Source: Myoxocephalus aenaeus (Eukaryota; Chordata; Actinopteri; Perciformes; Cottidae). From it: a DNA stretch of 64,000 nucleotides. Shown here piece by piece: positions 1-12,200 of the stretch. Made by a program: the position numbers and the translations under genes. The notes beneath the pieces were generated by a model, which did no database searches, had not been told where the DNA came from, and was given only the letters and a program-made list of their open reading frames with translations. The DNA lies in the NCBI GenBank assembly GCA_038501785.1, contig JBAMJR010000053.1, forward strand, positions 8,909,501 to 8,973,500, read 5' to 3'. Each line of letters begins with the position of its first letter. The first letter of the stretch is position 1.

Positions 1-1151
1 AGTTCACATGGGCACTAAAACAATCACCATGGAGACCGGGATTTAAGTGTGCGTGCGTTCACGTGTCCTTTTGTGTGGTCGGCACATGCGTGTGCATGCT
101 CATGATGCTTCACAAAAGCTGACCCGGCGTCTATTGCAGACGTGTCTCTGTGTAAGGACGAGCATGCCTCCATTTGGCGAGCAAAATCGAGCATGTCCGT
201 CTCCGGCCAACTGGTGTTGTGTGATGAAAGAGGAACACTGGCGAGGAGAAAAACAGGGTAGGTGTTAGTGATCATCACACAAGCATAGAAATGGGATCTG
301 AAGGCAGAATTGCCTTTTTTTTTTTTATGAATAGAAACCGCCTCGCAAAAGCACCCTCGAATTGATTACTTCATCTTGTTATCGGGTTTTAGCATTAAAG
401 TAAATCTCGTTCAAACACCTCTGAAGATGTAATCAGGAAATCCTCTCCCAACAAAAACGATCGCTTCTCCCGGACACTCACGGACGCGCTTCCATTTTAA
501 TTCATTTGAACCACCGGGTGCCTCTTGAGACAAAGTGTCACTTCCTGCCGCAGATTTCTGCCAGTGCTCATTATGCAATCGTAAGCTTTGATAATTCCTC
601 CAGTGCACCGTTTAATTAGAAACACATGGCCCTGAGATCGCAGAGGAGTGCAGAGCGTCTAATGTCTATACAGCCTGCGCCATGAGTAATTGTTTCTCCC
701 TCGCCAGTGCCGAGCCATTTTTTAACCTGCTGGCAGCCGGCGAGCAGGAGGAGGAAGGAGAGGGAGATGGAGGAGAGAAAAGAGGAGAGATATGAGATAA
801 GAAATAATCCCTATCTGAGTTTTTGTTATTATTTATTTGGCTACAGTGCAAGGTCAGGGAAGGAGTGAGGAGAGGTGAGAACCAGAGGCTGTAGACGAGG
901 AGGCCAGTTCTATATCCTCCCTTTTTCTTCCTTTTTCTGGTCTTTCTCCTCAGCCGGGAGTTGTTAGGAGTGAGGGAGGTCCCAGGTGAGCTAGAGACCA
1001 AGGTAGGCTGACATCATGACAGGACACTTCATCAAAGCCTGCGGAGGCTGTTTGGATACTTGCCTGGATGAAGGAAGAACTGTTATAGCTAAGATACTGC
1101 CAGGCAGTGCAAAAACTCTACCGGATATCGAGGTTGTGATGGGTCATGTAA

Positions 1152-1171
1152 TGTGTGTGTGTGTGTGTGTG
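1152..1171. repeat. (TG)n microsatellite
   Basis: Uninterrupted TG dinucleotides, 20 bp. Confidence 0.95.
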
Positions 1172-2834
1172 CAAGATAATCTCTTTTTCGTTTCTTTTTT
1201 TTAATGTCTCTGACCAATTGAGGATATCTTGTAGCCATTCCATCTTTTTCCATTACCTGTCACCCCTTCCGCTCTTCATCTGGGATAATTGATGTGTTAC
1301 GATGGATAGGATATTACTTTTTGTGCCTTCTTTCTTTTTTAGTATGTGTTTTTTGCGAGACATGTGCGCACCATACGCGCACCAAAAACCGTATGAGTGG
1401 TTATACTGCAAAGGATTGATTGAGGGTTGGTAGTCCTGTATTTGTAGTAATGCTAAATTAAGACTTTCCTTCACAATAAAACATCTTAAATAATGGATTT
1501 ATTAAAATGGATAAGTTATACTTCATCAAAAAAGTATTTAAATAATTAAAGAGGTGTCGGGGTGATTGTATCATTTCGTTTTTTTGTTTTGTTTTTCTGT
1601 ACTTTATTGTCTGACAAACCTCATTTTTGTATTTATGTTTAATGTTACTATATCTATCTTCTTAAAACTATGCTGAACAAGCAGTAGAAGGGTGCAAATA
1701 TCTTTGAAATTGTTGCTACATGACCAGAGAAAAAGAGCTGTGGTATTTCACTTTAGCTCAAAAGATAGAAAACCAGAATGCACTGGGCTTGTTGCAGCCA
1801 CTTATATCACATACATTATTAAAATTAAAATAAGGACAGTGACAAACTCTGTGCTGTATAATTCAAACAATGATCCCTGTTTAAAATCACACCATCTAAG
1901 AAATAGTATATCCATGATGCACAGTTAATTATTTACTGATAAGACATAGTAAAAAACAAGTTATTGTTGAACATAGAGAAAAGAAAGAAAGCTAGCAAAA
2001 TAAACAGGTTCCCTAGCGTTGCGCTTATGAGCTTTTTTTAAAATACATTTGTAGGTTGAGAGGTTTCGTTCAAACTCCTCTGCTATTGCACTTAATCTAT
2101 GCTCAGATGTCCGTTTTTCCCTGCTCGGCTTTGTTTTTTGTTTTTTTCAGTTTCGGAAATATGTCTCCAGTCCTCTGTCCATATGTGGCCCAACGTTTGG
2201 GTGTAATGTTACACATGCCTGTGTTTCACTATTTCTTTTACATTTTACAGACAAAATGAATCCTTAAAGAAAACCTGACCAGATAATGGAAATATTGCAG
2301 CCCGAGCTGACGTTATTGAACTGACTGACTGTAACCGAACCCCGTTCTTTACCATCGTTTCACACATTTCCTCCGAGACGTCAATAGGGTATCGCTGTGG
2401 ACTTAGGGTTCTATTCTTGGTGAGCGGATTTCGACTTGTCATTCATCCTCGTGTTGAACTTTGCCACGCTGTGTTCCACGCCTATCTCCTCTTTGTCAGA
2501 TGTCAGTCATTCCTGGCCAGCGGGCGCTACCCTGCTGGGTGGTGTGTAAGCCGAACTCAAATACCCACAGCTGTTCACAGCCGCTTGAGATGGAAAGATG
2601 GAGGGAGAGGAAAGTGGGAGGAGAGCGGAACTTGAGAGTTGTGAAGTCGATCAGCTCCTCAGCAGTCCCAGTAAACTCTCCCTCTCTCTCCCTCCCTCTC
2701 CGTCTTTCTGCTTCTCTCTGTGCCCCGTCCAGAATAACCATTAGGTCGCTGCGGTTGGAGTCCCTGGCTCCCATGACTCAAATCCTCCTCCGTGGGAGCT
2801 AAACTGTATGGCACCTTTCAACTTGTTGGGTCGG

Positions 2835-2896
2835 TGATGTCACCGATCCGGGCGCCCCGTGTTGTCATCTGGAGCCGGACTCCGGGCTGATGTCAC
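2835..2896. promoter_or_regulatory. Two TGATGTCAC (CRE-like) sites in a CpG-rich patch
   Basis: TGATGTCAC occurs at 2835-2843, within the inverted repeat CGGTGA-TG-TCACCG, and again at 2888-2896. Each differs from the CRE TGACGTCA by one C-to-T change, the product expected from CpG deamination. The patch 2820-2970 is CpG-rich. No gene start can be assigned. Confidence 0.25.
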
Positions 2897-4196
2897 AAAA
2901 CTGGCGTTGTCTCGAGCTAGAGCTGCTGACGGACAGCTTGGTGTGTTTGTATGGCAGCACAGATGGTTGGGGAGGGGAGGGCGGGTTTCTCGGGTGCCAG
3001 CATGGAAGGTGGCAAAGACGCTTCTTATCAAGTGGTGCCACATGCAGACTCTGATGTGCCATTTTGACAGGACGTTTTTTGTTCCCCCCTTTCTTCTAAT
3101 TTAGACTCTATTGTCTATTTATTCTCTATTGTTCCTCTCCGCCTCATTCGGTAAAGTCATTAATTAATTTCTCTTTGGCCTGTGCCATTTTTTTTTTTTT
3201 TGCTGGTTCTTTGTCTTTCCATCTTTGTCTTCCTCTCTCTGGCTCGCTATCTTTTTTCTATCTCTTTCAATTTGCCAGTGTGTTTGTGGTGGTTTATCTA
3301 CGTCTCATCAGTGCTCTCTTTAGCTCTTTCCTCCATTTCTAACTGGAATGCTTTTTAATCCCTCTCTTTGTCCATCTCTCGCTTCCTCATATGTTGTTTC
3401 CCTCTCTCACTCTTTTCCTCTCTCCTTCCCTCCGTCCCTCGCGTTATTCTTTGTCTGGGATTGTGTCTTTTTCCCCTTTGTGTGCTCTGACAGGCCTCTT
3501 CCTCTCATTGATAGTGATGGCAGGCTCAAGCCCACTCCATAATGCTGCTGATATTTTCCCACTGGAGACCCCACTGTTGCTGCTGCTGCCGCTGCACTCC
3601 TCTGCATCAGTAAAAAAAAAGAATGGACAGAGACACCCCTCCTCCCTCCATCCAAATCCATACTTCTGTTTCCTCTAGCTCTGCCAAGCTTCTACCATTC
3701 AGCAGGGGAGCAGTTCAACAAGCCTGGTTTGTTTTGGAGAGTCACTGGGCCCCAGCCTCATAGAGATTAATGCTGAGACAGACTGGGATGACATTTATGA
3801 GGCATGGACTGGCGTAAAGCATAGAAGAAGGAACTAGTGCAGGGTAACTGTGTTGGATCGAATGTGATCTTTGCCGAAACACAGTATGGCGTCAGAGGGA
3901 AACCTATATAGGGGACTGAAGTGTTTGCGGTACGGAGAAAGAGGGGAAAAGAGGCCTCATCTATACGTATAATAAAGTCCTCATCCAAGATGAAGTCACC
4001 ATCACAATGAGCCATCCTTGCTTTTGCCACCTCGGCATCATTCAGTGACACGCTAGTGGCCATTCTGATTAATGGCGACAAACCCCGAGCCAGCCGAGCA
4101 TTAAAGTAACTTAAATAATTCATTTGTCAGCTATTTGCCCAGAGTAACCATTAATACAGGTATCGACATAGCCTTCAGTTGCAAGTGATCACTACT

Positions 4197-4215
4197 ACAC
4201 ACACACACACACACA
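4197..4215. repeat. (AC)n microsatellite
   Basis: Uninterrupted AC dinucleotides, 19 bp. Confidence 0.95.
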
Positions 4216-5736
4216 GCAGTCATGAATGCATCCATACATGTCTCCAATTATATCCGCCTTCTGCAGAATGATGAATACAGCTCAATGTTGTAAAGGGGTC
4301 ATTTACTCTTCACTTCACTCTGACGTGCACAACATATAGCCGCAACGGGTTCGAGGGGAGAAGTTATCAATATGGAGCCAAATTAGAATGGATCTGAGAA
4401 CATGCACGCTGCTCCCTCCCGACCGCCGAGCTCCATCAGTCTTCACAGCCATGTGATCAATGGAGCCGAGAGACGGTGCAGCCAAGAAGCTATCCATTCT
4501 CATTACTGACACCACTGTCCACTCCTGCTTTCTCCTTGTTGTCCGCCAGAGCCTGAGAGAGACAGCCAGTCAGTAGCCTTGTTGGAGGGGATTTACGATG
4601 GTGTTGAAAGTAGTCCTTAAGTTGCCATGTTCTTCACGACGGAGTTAATGTTTTGAGTGTGCGTCCTTTGGCTGAACCGAACGCGTGTCTTCTGCATGCA
4701 GTGATGAACCTGTGCAGTTGTGTTTGCAGGAGCGTCGCTGTTAAGAAGAAACGTCTCTGTTGCGGCACATTCCATTTTTTTTTTGCTGCACTGAAACCGG
4801 GGACACATTCCATGTTTTTCCATTTGAAAATATACAGTATGCGACCGTTAACCTCCAGGATGTGTGTATTTTCATAGTCTGGACCTATCAGAAAGTGTTT
4901 GTTTTGTTGTTGCACAGCGTCAGCGACAGTGTTTACGTTAAATGTGGGCTCGCAAACGAGAGCGAGCATGAAGGGCAGGCCATGCAATTCCATACAAAAC
5001 ATGCACAGAGCATGGATGGCAGGACTTCAGTGCTCTTTTGTGCTTCTTCCTCAGTGAAGTCCTGTGGAGTTCAGATTATCATCAGCCCCCTCTATACCAA
5101 GCATTCCTTCTTCTTCTTTCATGTTGTCTGATGTGAGCAGAGTCCCACTGATTAAATTCTGTTGCCCAGCAATTTCATGAAGTCATCTGTGTCACATTGT
5201 GAGCTAATTACGTACCATGTACACACGCATGCATGCACGGTCACGTGCACACGTGCATGCGTTTGTACGCACAAACAAAGAGCAGCATACAGAATAGGAA
5301 CGTATGGATTCACATTCACAACGCAAAAGGCTTTGTCCAATGAGATACAGACTACACACAACCGTTATGGAGCCTGGTCTGTTGATTCTTAATAACTGGA
5401 GCTCCTGAAAGGAAACATGCCAGAACCCAAGATAAATCTTGTCATGTCTTAATTCAATTATTATGGAATCCTAAATATCCACGCTTGTTTGTCTTGGTTG
5501 AGTTGCATATTCCTCACAATTATGTCAGCTAAAATCCCCACTCAGCTCTCAACAAACAGCTTCATTGTGAGTTGGAAGCCTTTGGGTGCTGCAGGGATCA
5601 GGGTAATGAGATTGAAAGGGTACATTTTTATTTTTATACAAACAAATCAGAGTGCTGTTGTCATGTGCTGGCCCCCAAAACTAATTGTTTTTGGTGGGTA
5701 AGAGACGTACTAGTTGGGTACAAGAAGTTGGGTACC

Positions 5737-6066
5737 CCTCACACCCTGGACACAAGCTGTTCCAACTCCTCCCCTCTGGAAGGCGCTACAGAGCACTGTA
5801 CGCCAAAACCACCAGACACAGAAACAGCTTCTTCCCACTGGCCGTCACTTTGATGAACAGTTAAACAGACTCTTCATCTGCACTATCTGCACTTTTTTTT
5901 TGTTGTTTTACTACTGTCTTTAATGTCCTTTTTATATTTTTATATTTATCTTGTATATTGTGTGTGGAAAAAAAGTACGAGAGCCAGTGAAACCGGAGTC
6001 AAATTCCATGTATGTGAAAATTTACATGGCCATTAAAGCTGATTCTGATTCTGATTCTGATTCTGA
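5737..6066 (+). mobile_element. 5'-truncated L2-type LINE, 3' end with (GATTCT)n tail
   Basis: The copy holds the last 41 codons of a reverse-transcriptase ORF, then a 3' UTR with a T-rich stretch, an ATTAAA signal at 6032-6037, and four GATTCT units at 6041-6064. Fish L2-like LINEs end in this kind of hexanucleotide tail rather than poly-A. Severe 5' truncation is usual for LINE insertions. The left edge is set where similarity to the ORF end begins and may be a few bases off. Confidence 0.85.
5739..5864 (+). pseudogene. C-terminal fragment of L2-type LINE ORF2 (reverse transcriptase)
   Basis: The frame starting at 5739 encodes a tail containing LPSGRRYRALYAKTTR and then NSFFPLAVTLMNS before TAA at 5862-5864. 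The Leu-Leu-Pro-Ser-Gly-Arg-Arg-Tyr-Arg core and the Asn-Ser-Phe-Phe-Pro motif are typical of the extreme C-terminus of L2/CR1-type ORF2 proteins. The endonuclease and reverse-transcriptase domains are absent, so the fragment is inert. The intact frame with no internal stop suggests a fairly young insertion. Confidence 0.85.
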
Positions 6067-6852
6067 GAAGCCTTTTTGTTTCACTGTGTCTTGTTTAGTC
6101 AAAAGCAGAGCTGTTTAAACAACTAGAGACATTTGATTTGAGTTAAAGAGCACCAGTATGACATTTGGCTTGGTCTTTTGGGCTTTGTGGGTAATTCCGA
6201 CAGGCCAGAGGCTACTGGAATTGCCAATTGGGTATTCTCAACACTGACATCTTTTCTGTGTAGAACTTTTTTTCTTCTCGTTAGTGTAGCATAGTCTTGT
6301 GCAGCAGACTTTTATACGTTAGAGTGACCTTTGAAGCCTTACTTTTGTGCGGTGATTCATATCTTATCCGCGTTGCACCTGTGAAGAAGGCCAATATCAT
6401 TACTCACCCAAGAGAAAAAGGAAGTAATGAAATCTTCACATCTGGGCCATTCCAGCAAAACAACCTGCTGTACGTACACAATATCACACTGTGTTGTCAT
6501 GTAAATATTTTGAGGCATTCCTCTTTTATTAAACCCGAGTGAAATGTTATGCCTGAGAAATTGGCCACAGAGGCAACAACGACCATGAAAGATGATATTG
6601 ATTCTGATGAATGCCAAATGCGCGCCGCTGGAAATGGGAGCAATTTCACAAGGGCTGAGGGCTGCATTAAAGCACAGTGTGTCTCTGGTTTCAACCGGTG
6701 TTCATTTGGGAAGTGCTGCATTGGATTCATTTGTCCCCGTGTGTCGTTTCCTAGACGGGGCAGGTTACTGATGGCTGTGGCGGCGGAGCAGTCCTCTATC
6801 ACGGCTGACGGGTCTGACAGTAATGCAGACTGTAGCTGCTAATGGGACCGCC

Positions 6853-6862
6853 GGGACTTTCC
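6853..6862. promoter_or_regulatory. Consensus NF-kB site GGGACTTTCC in a CpG-dense patch
   Basis: An exact match to the classical kappa-B motif lies in a CpG-dense patch (about 6740-6900, roughly 16 CpGs) within CpG-poor DNA. No promoter or exon is recognisable nearby. Confidence 0.3.
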
Positions 6863-8685
6863 GCCGTGCGCGACATCAATCAGGATCCTCCGCGCGCTCC
6901 CTCAAATGGCCCTCCTCACTCACTCAACACATAGCAGATGTCCCAGTCTGATCCACGTATAAATAATGCCAAATGCATGCTAATGACGTTGTACTGTTGC
7001 TTTTGACGAAACAAATCCCCATTACGGCTGCAAATGGCTGTAAGGTGTTGGGCGTGTTCTTGCATCCCGTGCAATGCGGTTTAAGGATCCAGTGTTTGTT
7101 TTGTCGAAATAAAACACCTCTGGATTGAAGTTGACGCAAGTTCTGATATTATTGGGCGATATCGTTCGTTGACAGGTTGGGTGTTTTTGATACAATGAGT
7201 ACAGTTCAATTTGATTTTTAAGACTTAATGAAAGTGTTGAGTATGCTTTTGAATTGGGAGGAAATATGTCTGGTCGCACTACCTGCACTGTGCTACTGTA
7301 CATCTTGAGCATCCATGGCCAGAGCCTGTGATATGGGCACACTACGAATGGGTTCCACAGAAGGGAAATAACACAACGTGTTGAATATTGGGTCCGCTGA
7401 TGAGCGAGTGGTGAAGGCAGCCACCATGAACTGGCAGGAAGTGTTTTTATATATTATTACTTGAAGAAGGCTGAGAGTTTTCTTTGAAACACAACATTTC
7501 TGTTTGCATTCAGTGTCAATCAGTTCATGCATTGTGTGTCCTCCACAAAACAATTGCAAAGCAGCTTTTTCTTAAAGGTTTAAAACCTGCAGTTTTTTTA
7601 TTTTTTATAACAACCATGCTTGCAATCATCCCTGCTTTTGTTGGCACATTGCTGTGTTTCTTGTTTCATTACCACCACCTGTAGATCAGTGGGATAGCGT
7701 GAAACCATTGGCAGGGATGGGCCAATGTGTTGAAAACAAAATGAGGACCCAAATATGTATTGGTGTGAAAATTAGCAGGCAAACATTAAGCATATTCATC
7801 TATTTGTCAGTATTGACAGTTCTTTGAAAAAGCTTCCAGCAAATAATTAACAAAACAGAGCAGATTCATTCTTTATTACACCCAAAGAGTTGGGCACATT
7901 TGTCTCTGTGGTGCAGCACGGCTCACCTTACTGCATTGTTCCACCAAAGGACGGGGCCAGTCTGCGGTGGTCCCAAGAGTCTCTGTAAGCAATAAAATGA
8001 CTCACCTTCACAAATGATGCCACAAGTTCCTCAGAGTGGGTCGAGATCTCACTTTATTCGTTCCCTTTTACCTTGTCCCGCTGGCCTGGTTGCTGAATCG
8101 ACACACCGGCGTCTGTTGGAGCGGAGCATCGATCCCTCCCCCAGTCAGCACGCCCTCAGGGGGGGAAGGAGAGAGAGGGAAGAGAGCGATATGCTTAGAG
8201 CAGCATCGCCCCTCTTGTACTAAAAATGCTGAGACAGAGAGGAGATGCGCTGATCTGTGTAAGATACACTCCTGAACAGAGCATGATGGACGCGATAGAC
8301 TGAAACCTTTTGGCAAAGTTTCAAGGTGTAAGGTACAACAGTGGGAACAGCTTTGGACCTTGTTGTGGTTGTAGTCTCTGTATGGAGGGCACAAAGCCTT
8401 TATTCCGGCAGTCCAAACAGCTACTACTACTACTAATACGTCAGGATTCTGTGGCTTATTTTCACACTACCTGTTCTCCATGGTGAATCCCCGCTTCTTT
8501 TCCTCTGTCATCCTCAACCCTTCAAAAACAAGATTGTCCTTTTGTGTCATTGTACCTGCTCATTTCCTCCATTTCCACAATGACACTGGAGTAAAGGGTT
8601 TCCACGGTTTCCCTGCTGCCATCATTCCTACCCCCTTTCAGTTGTTAGTCCCCTCCCCCTGTAGGCTGTAATCACCCTGAGAATG

Positions 8686-8714
8686 GGGTAATTAGGGCCA
8701 CTGTAGGGTAATTA
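8686..8714. promoter_or_regulatory. Paired GGGTAATTA sites, 20 bp apart
   Basis: GGGTAATTA occurs at 8686-8694 and again at 8706-8714, a start-to-start distance of 20 bp, about two helical turns. TAATTA is the core recognised by many homeodomain factors (LIM, Paired, Dlx types). A further TTTAATTG lies at about 8730. The arrangement suggests an enhancer core but conservation has not been tested. Confidence 0.3.
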
Positions 8715-9235
8715 CCAGAGCTTGAGTTGTTTAATTGCGGCCTTCTCTGGAGCTGTCTGATGCCAGTGACAGTGGAGGCCCCACTCGCTGACTGATTTCA
8801 TCCTCTTGACTGCAGCAGCATGTGAGGCACAGAGAGATGGAGACACGGTGATAGCGAGGGGCCGTGAGTGGGAGGGATCCCTGGAATATAGGCGAAAAGC
8901 ACAAGATCCAGGGTTGATGAATGCACTTCTACAGCGAGGGGAGGTAACGCAGAGCAGAAAACAAAGCAAAGCAGATTTCATTCTGAACAGAAGTGGACAA
9001 TTGTGTGATGTATTCTGCCCTGGTCGTTTTTTTTGTTGGTATGGGACAGAAAGTATTTAAATCTTTTCAACTATTTCCTTTGGCCTCAATAAAGCTTTAT
9101 CTTGTCTTACTTCAATGTATTTGTTTTAAACTTGAGACATATCTAAAAAGAAAGAAAGCCCAGAATGTTGCAAGCTTGATGGGGAAACATTTCTAAATGC
9201 CTTGCTTTGGTGAAGCTCACTTTCGTGTAGTTAAA

Positions 9236-9263
9236 ACAAAAAAAACAAAAAAAAACAAAAAAA
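9236..9263. repeat. A-rich tract with regular C interruptions
   Basis: Runs of four to nine A separated by single C bases. Confidence 0.85.
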
Positions 9264-12200
9264 CGTATTTTTGTTTTAGATTAGTTTAAGAAAAAAGTGT
9301 ATTTGGCCTCCAGGAAGGGCCGACAAACGAGCATCCCATTGGCAGCGCAACAGGTTACTGGTTAAAGAATCACACATGAACGTGACCGAGAAAACGAGGT
9401 CCCTCCTTTCTTCTCTTCCAAAGGGCCATGACGTCCATGGATGGCCATCTTGGACTCCAGCACCCTGTAGATTTGTAGGGCAAAGGGCAGGGGGGTCATT
9501 CCCCAAACTAGAGGAAAGGAATGCCCCTCTGTCTTCCCAGTGCCTCAGACCAATCTCAAAATAGTGCATTGTGAGAATTTTCCCGCCACCCACAGACCAT
9601 TAGTGTTAAATACCCTAAACAGACGTAGATTAATGCACACGATTCAAAGCATGTTCTAAAAAAATGACCAAAAGCTCAAAGTCATCAAACCGATGGTTGG
9701 AGAGCAGATTTTGATTTGAAAGGGTCTGCTGAACATATTTGCACGCATGTGTTTACTAAACATCAACCTCTTCACATTTTTCCTCTTTATGAGTGGTGAT
9801 TGAGAGCCCCTTTGATGAAGCGGCAACCTGCTAAATGTTTGTTTGGACTCCAATGAGTTGCATGCGAGTCATGTTTGTATTTCCATTGTACCAGAGACGT
9901 AACTCAAAACACCAGATGAAGATGTAAGGACGGAACATATTTCCTGACAGATGTGTTAAATGACAGTGGCCCTTTGACCTTTTGAACCTTGACCTCCTCT
10001 TCCCATACCACTAGGTTTAGTAGTATTGACCCTCTATTTTTGAGTTGGTTGCAGGAAGCGCAGCAATCTTAGCCCAACTGATCCCCAGCTCCTCCACAGC
10101 AGGTTGTAACTCTCCTCGTTCCTTGGGGTTTAATGACAGGCATGTGTTTCATATACTCGTCTTCAAACGGATGAGTTACCGTTATTGTGAATGCTGCAGA
10201 TGTGGCATACTATCATTCTCTTAACATATTCGGCATGGCGCTGGACAGATGTTACAACATGTCGGCGGAAGTCCGTGGGGCAGGGATGGTGATGGATGTA
10301 CCGGCTGCTTTCAGCGGCTGACGAACCGCAGCAATGCAGCGGATCGCCTCTGCTAGTAGACAAGGATGACTGACTGTGGCACCTTCTGGTAAAAACCACA
10401 AGACCTTAAACCCGTGACCCGCTCAATAGCTCACTGAGCTTTTATTTGTTTTCAGCGAGTGTATATTAACACTCTGTGAAGTTCAGTCAGGTGGGACCGT
10501 CGGTCATACGAGTGTAAAACGAGCAGACACCAAAGGCTCGTTGGGAAGCGCTATTTCCAGACGGCCTGGCCCTTCCTGCCGGTTACGCCGCAGGGTCGGC
10601 TGGACACCCTCTAACATCTTTGACACTCTGCACTCACTATCTCTGTCACCAAGTCTGCTTATGTTTCGACAACCATCCGTTTTTAGATTTTGTTTTTAAG
10701 AGTGAGGATGCAGCAGCTTTGTAAAAGACATTTTTGTCTGGGTGGAACGAGCGCCGTCTTATGAGGGCCCCGTCCACATGTTTCGGATTGCCTCTGATGT
10801 GTTTTCCATGTGTGGCATCCTTTCATAAATGAATGAAGGTGCAGGAATGTTTTGCACGTTATTACCTCCCTTTGCTCCTCAAAAACATCGCAATCACACG
10901 AGTTAAAAAGCTGTTTGTTTGCTGTTACTTTGCTTTGATTGGCTGAACATTGACTGCTCAACATATAATTAGTTGCTTCCAGCATAATTGCTCTTTCAGT
11001 GTCGAAGTTCCCATACAGAAATAGCTCTGCCGTATTTAGACCAAATCTCTTTTGCCAACATGCGTGCTGCTTACGTATGGTCACCTGGCAGATTTCTCCC
11101 AGTTCAATAACGCCTTGCTGTCTCTTGGGATTATCTTCTTAAACAAAACACACCGCTTTTGAAACAATTTCAAAGCATTTGAAAGAAGAAAAGGAACTTC
11201 ATATCAGTGACCTTCCTCAGTTCCATCTATCTCCTGCATCCGTCTGTGAGTCTTCTCTCCAATTAGTGGGAGAAAAACAACCTAACTCGGAGAACTGAGA
11301 CAAATTCAATTGTAGAGTGGAAAAAAAACGGCAGCCTCTGTGTTTGATCTCTGCAGGCAATGGTATAAAGAAAGCTTCGCCGAAACGCGTTATCTTTAAA
11401 ATAGACTGAAAGCATCACCTCCTCCACCTCTGTGACCTTGTCATTTGGCTCTCCATCTTATCAGAGGAGGCAATGATGTCAGCACTCATTCCTTTTCACC
11501 ATAACAAGGGGTGAAACCAGACTCTCCTGCAGCCAGTCAGTTAAAAATAATTAAAGGGGAGGCTCAGTGATTTAACAGGAGACCACAGATCGATAATAGC
11601 CTGTAGTGTGAAGACTGAAAATGCTCGGTAGGATTTTGCAGAGAATAAAAAATAAAATAAAAAACCCTCTCTGTGGATTCTGAAGCATTTCCAGCGTCAC
11701 ATGAGGGTCAGTGTAATGCAGTTGGCTGCCAAAGTCTGGTTTTTAATTGGCTCCCTTGTGTTGATCATTGGACTGTTCTCTCCTGGACTCCTGAAGCAGC
11801 AGAACAGTGCTCCTGCCTTGCTGCTTATTAGAACTGACAGTTTAGCATCCATCACTTAATGTGTCCAATTTCTCATCCTCCTCGTCTCAGGCAGAACTCA
11901 AAGACTTGTCCGGCTGCTCCGCTTTCTCTTGTTATCTCTGCTTTGTTGTCCTTTTGTTCAGGCTGTATGGATGTATGCAGAATATCATTATCCTCGTCCT
12001 CTAGAGTCTGTCAATCAACACAGTGCCTGTCTTTTGTGCACCACGTCACTTTAGCCGAGTGCCTTTAGCAGAGATGAAAAAGCCATCTGACTCCTTTTTT
12101 TTAAAGTGGAGCTCTGCTTACAGCTCTGTGATCGCTCTACCATTTGTGCCCTTCCCCATGGTTTGGGTTTGCCCCCACATTTCATGGCTTCAGACACTCT

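Larger units (their letters stand above)
1..5736. other. Noncoding DNA, no gene recognised
   Basis: Mixed AT-rich and pyrimidine-rich sequence with short TG (1152-1171) and AC (4197-4215) microsatellites, a CT-rich stretch (about 3200-3480), CRE-like sites near 2.8 kb and a Z-DNA-prone alternating tract at 5216-5262. Open frames of 60-123 codons occur on both strands but overlap each other and show no family features. Confidence 0.6.
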
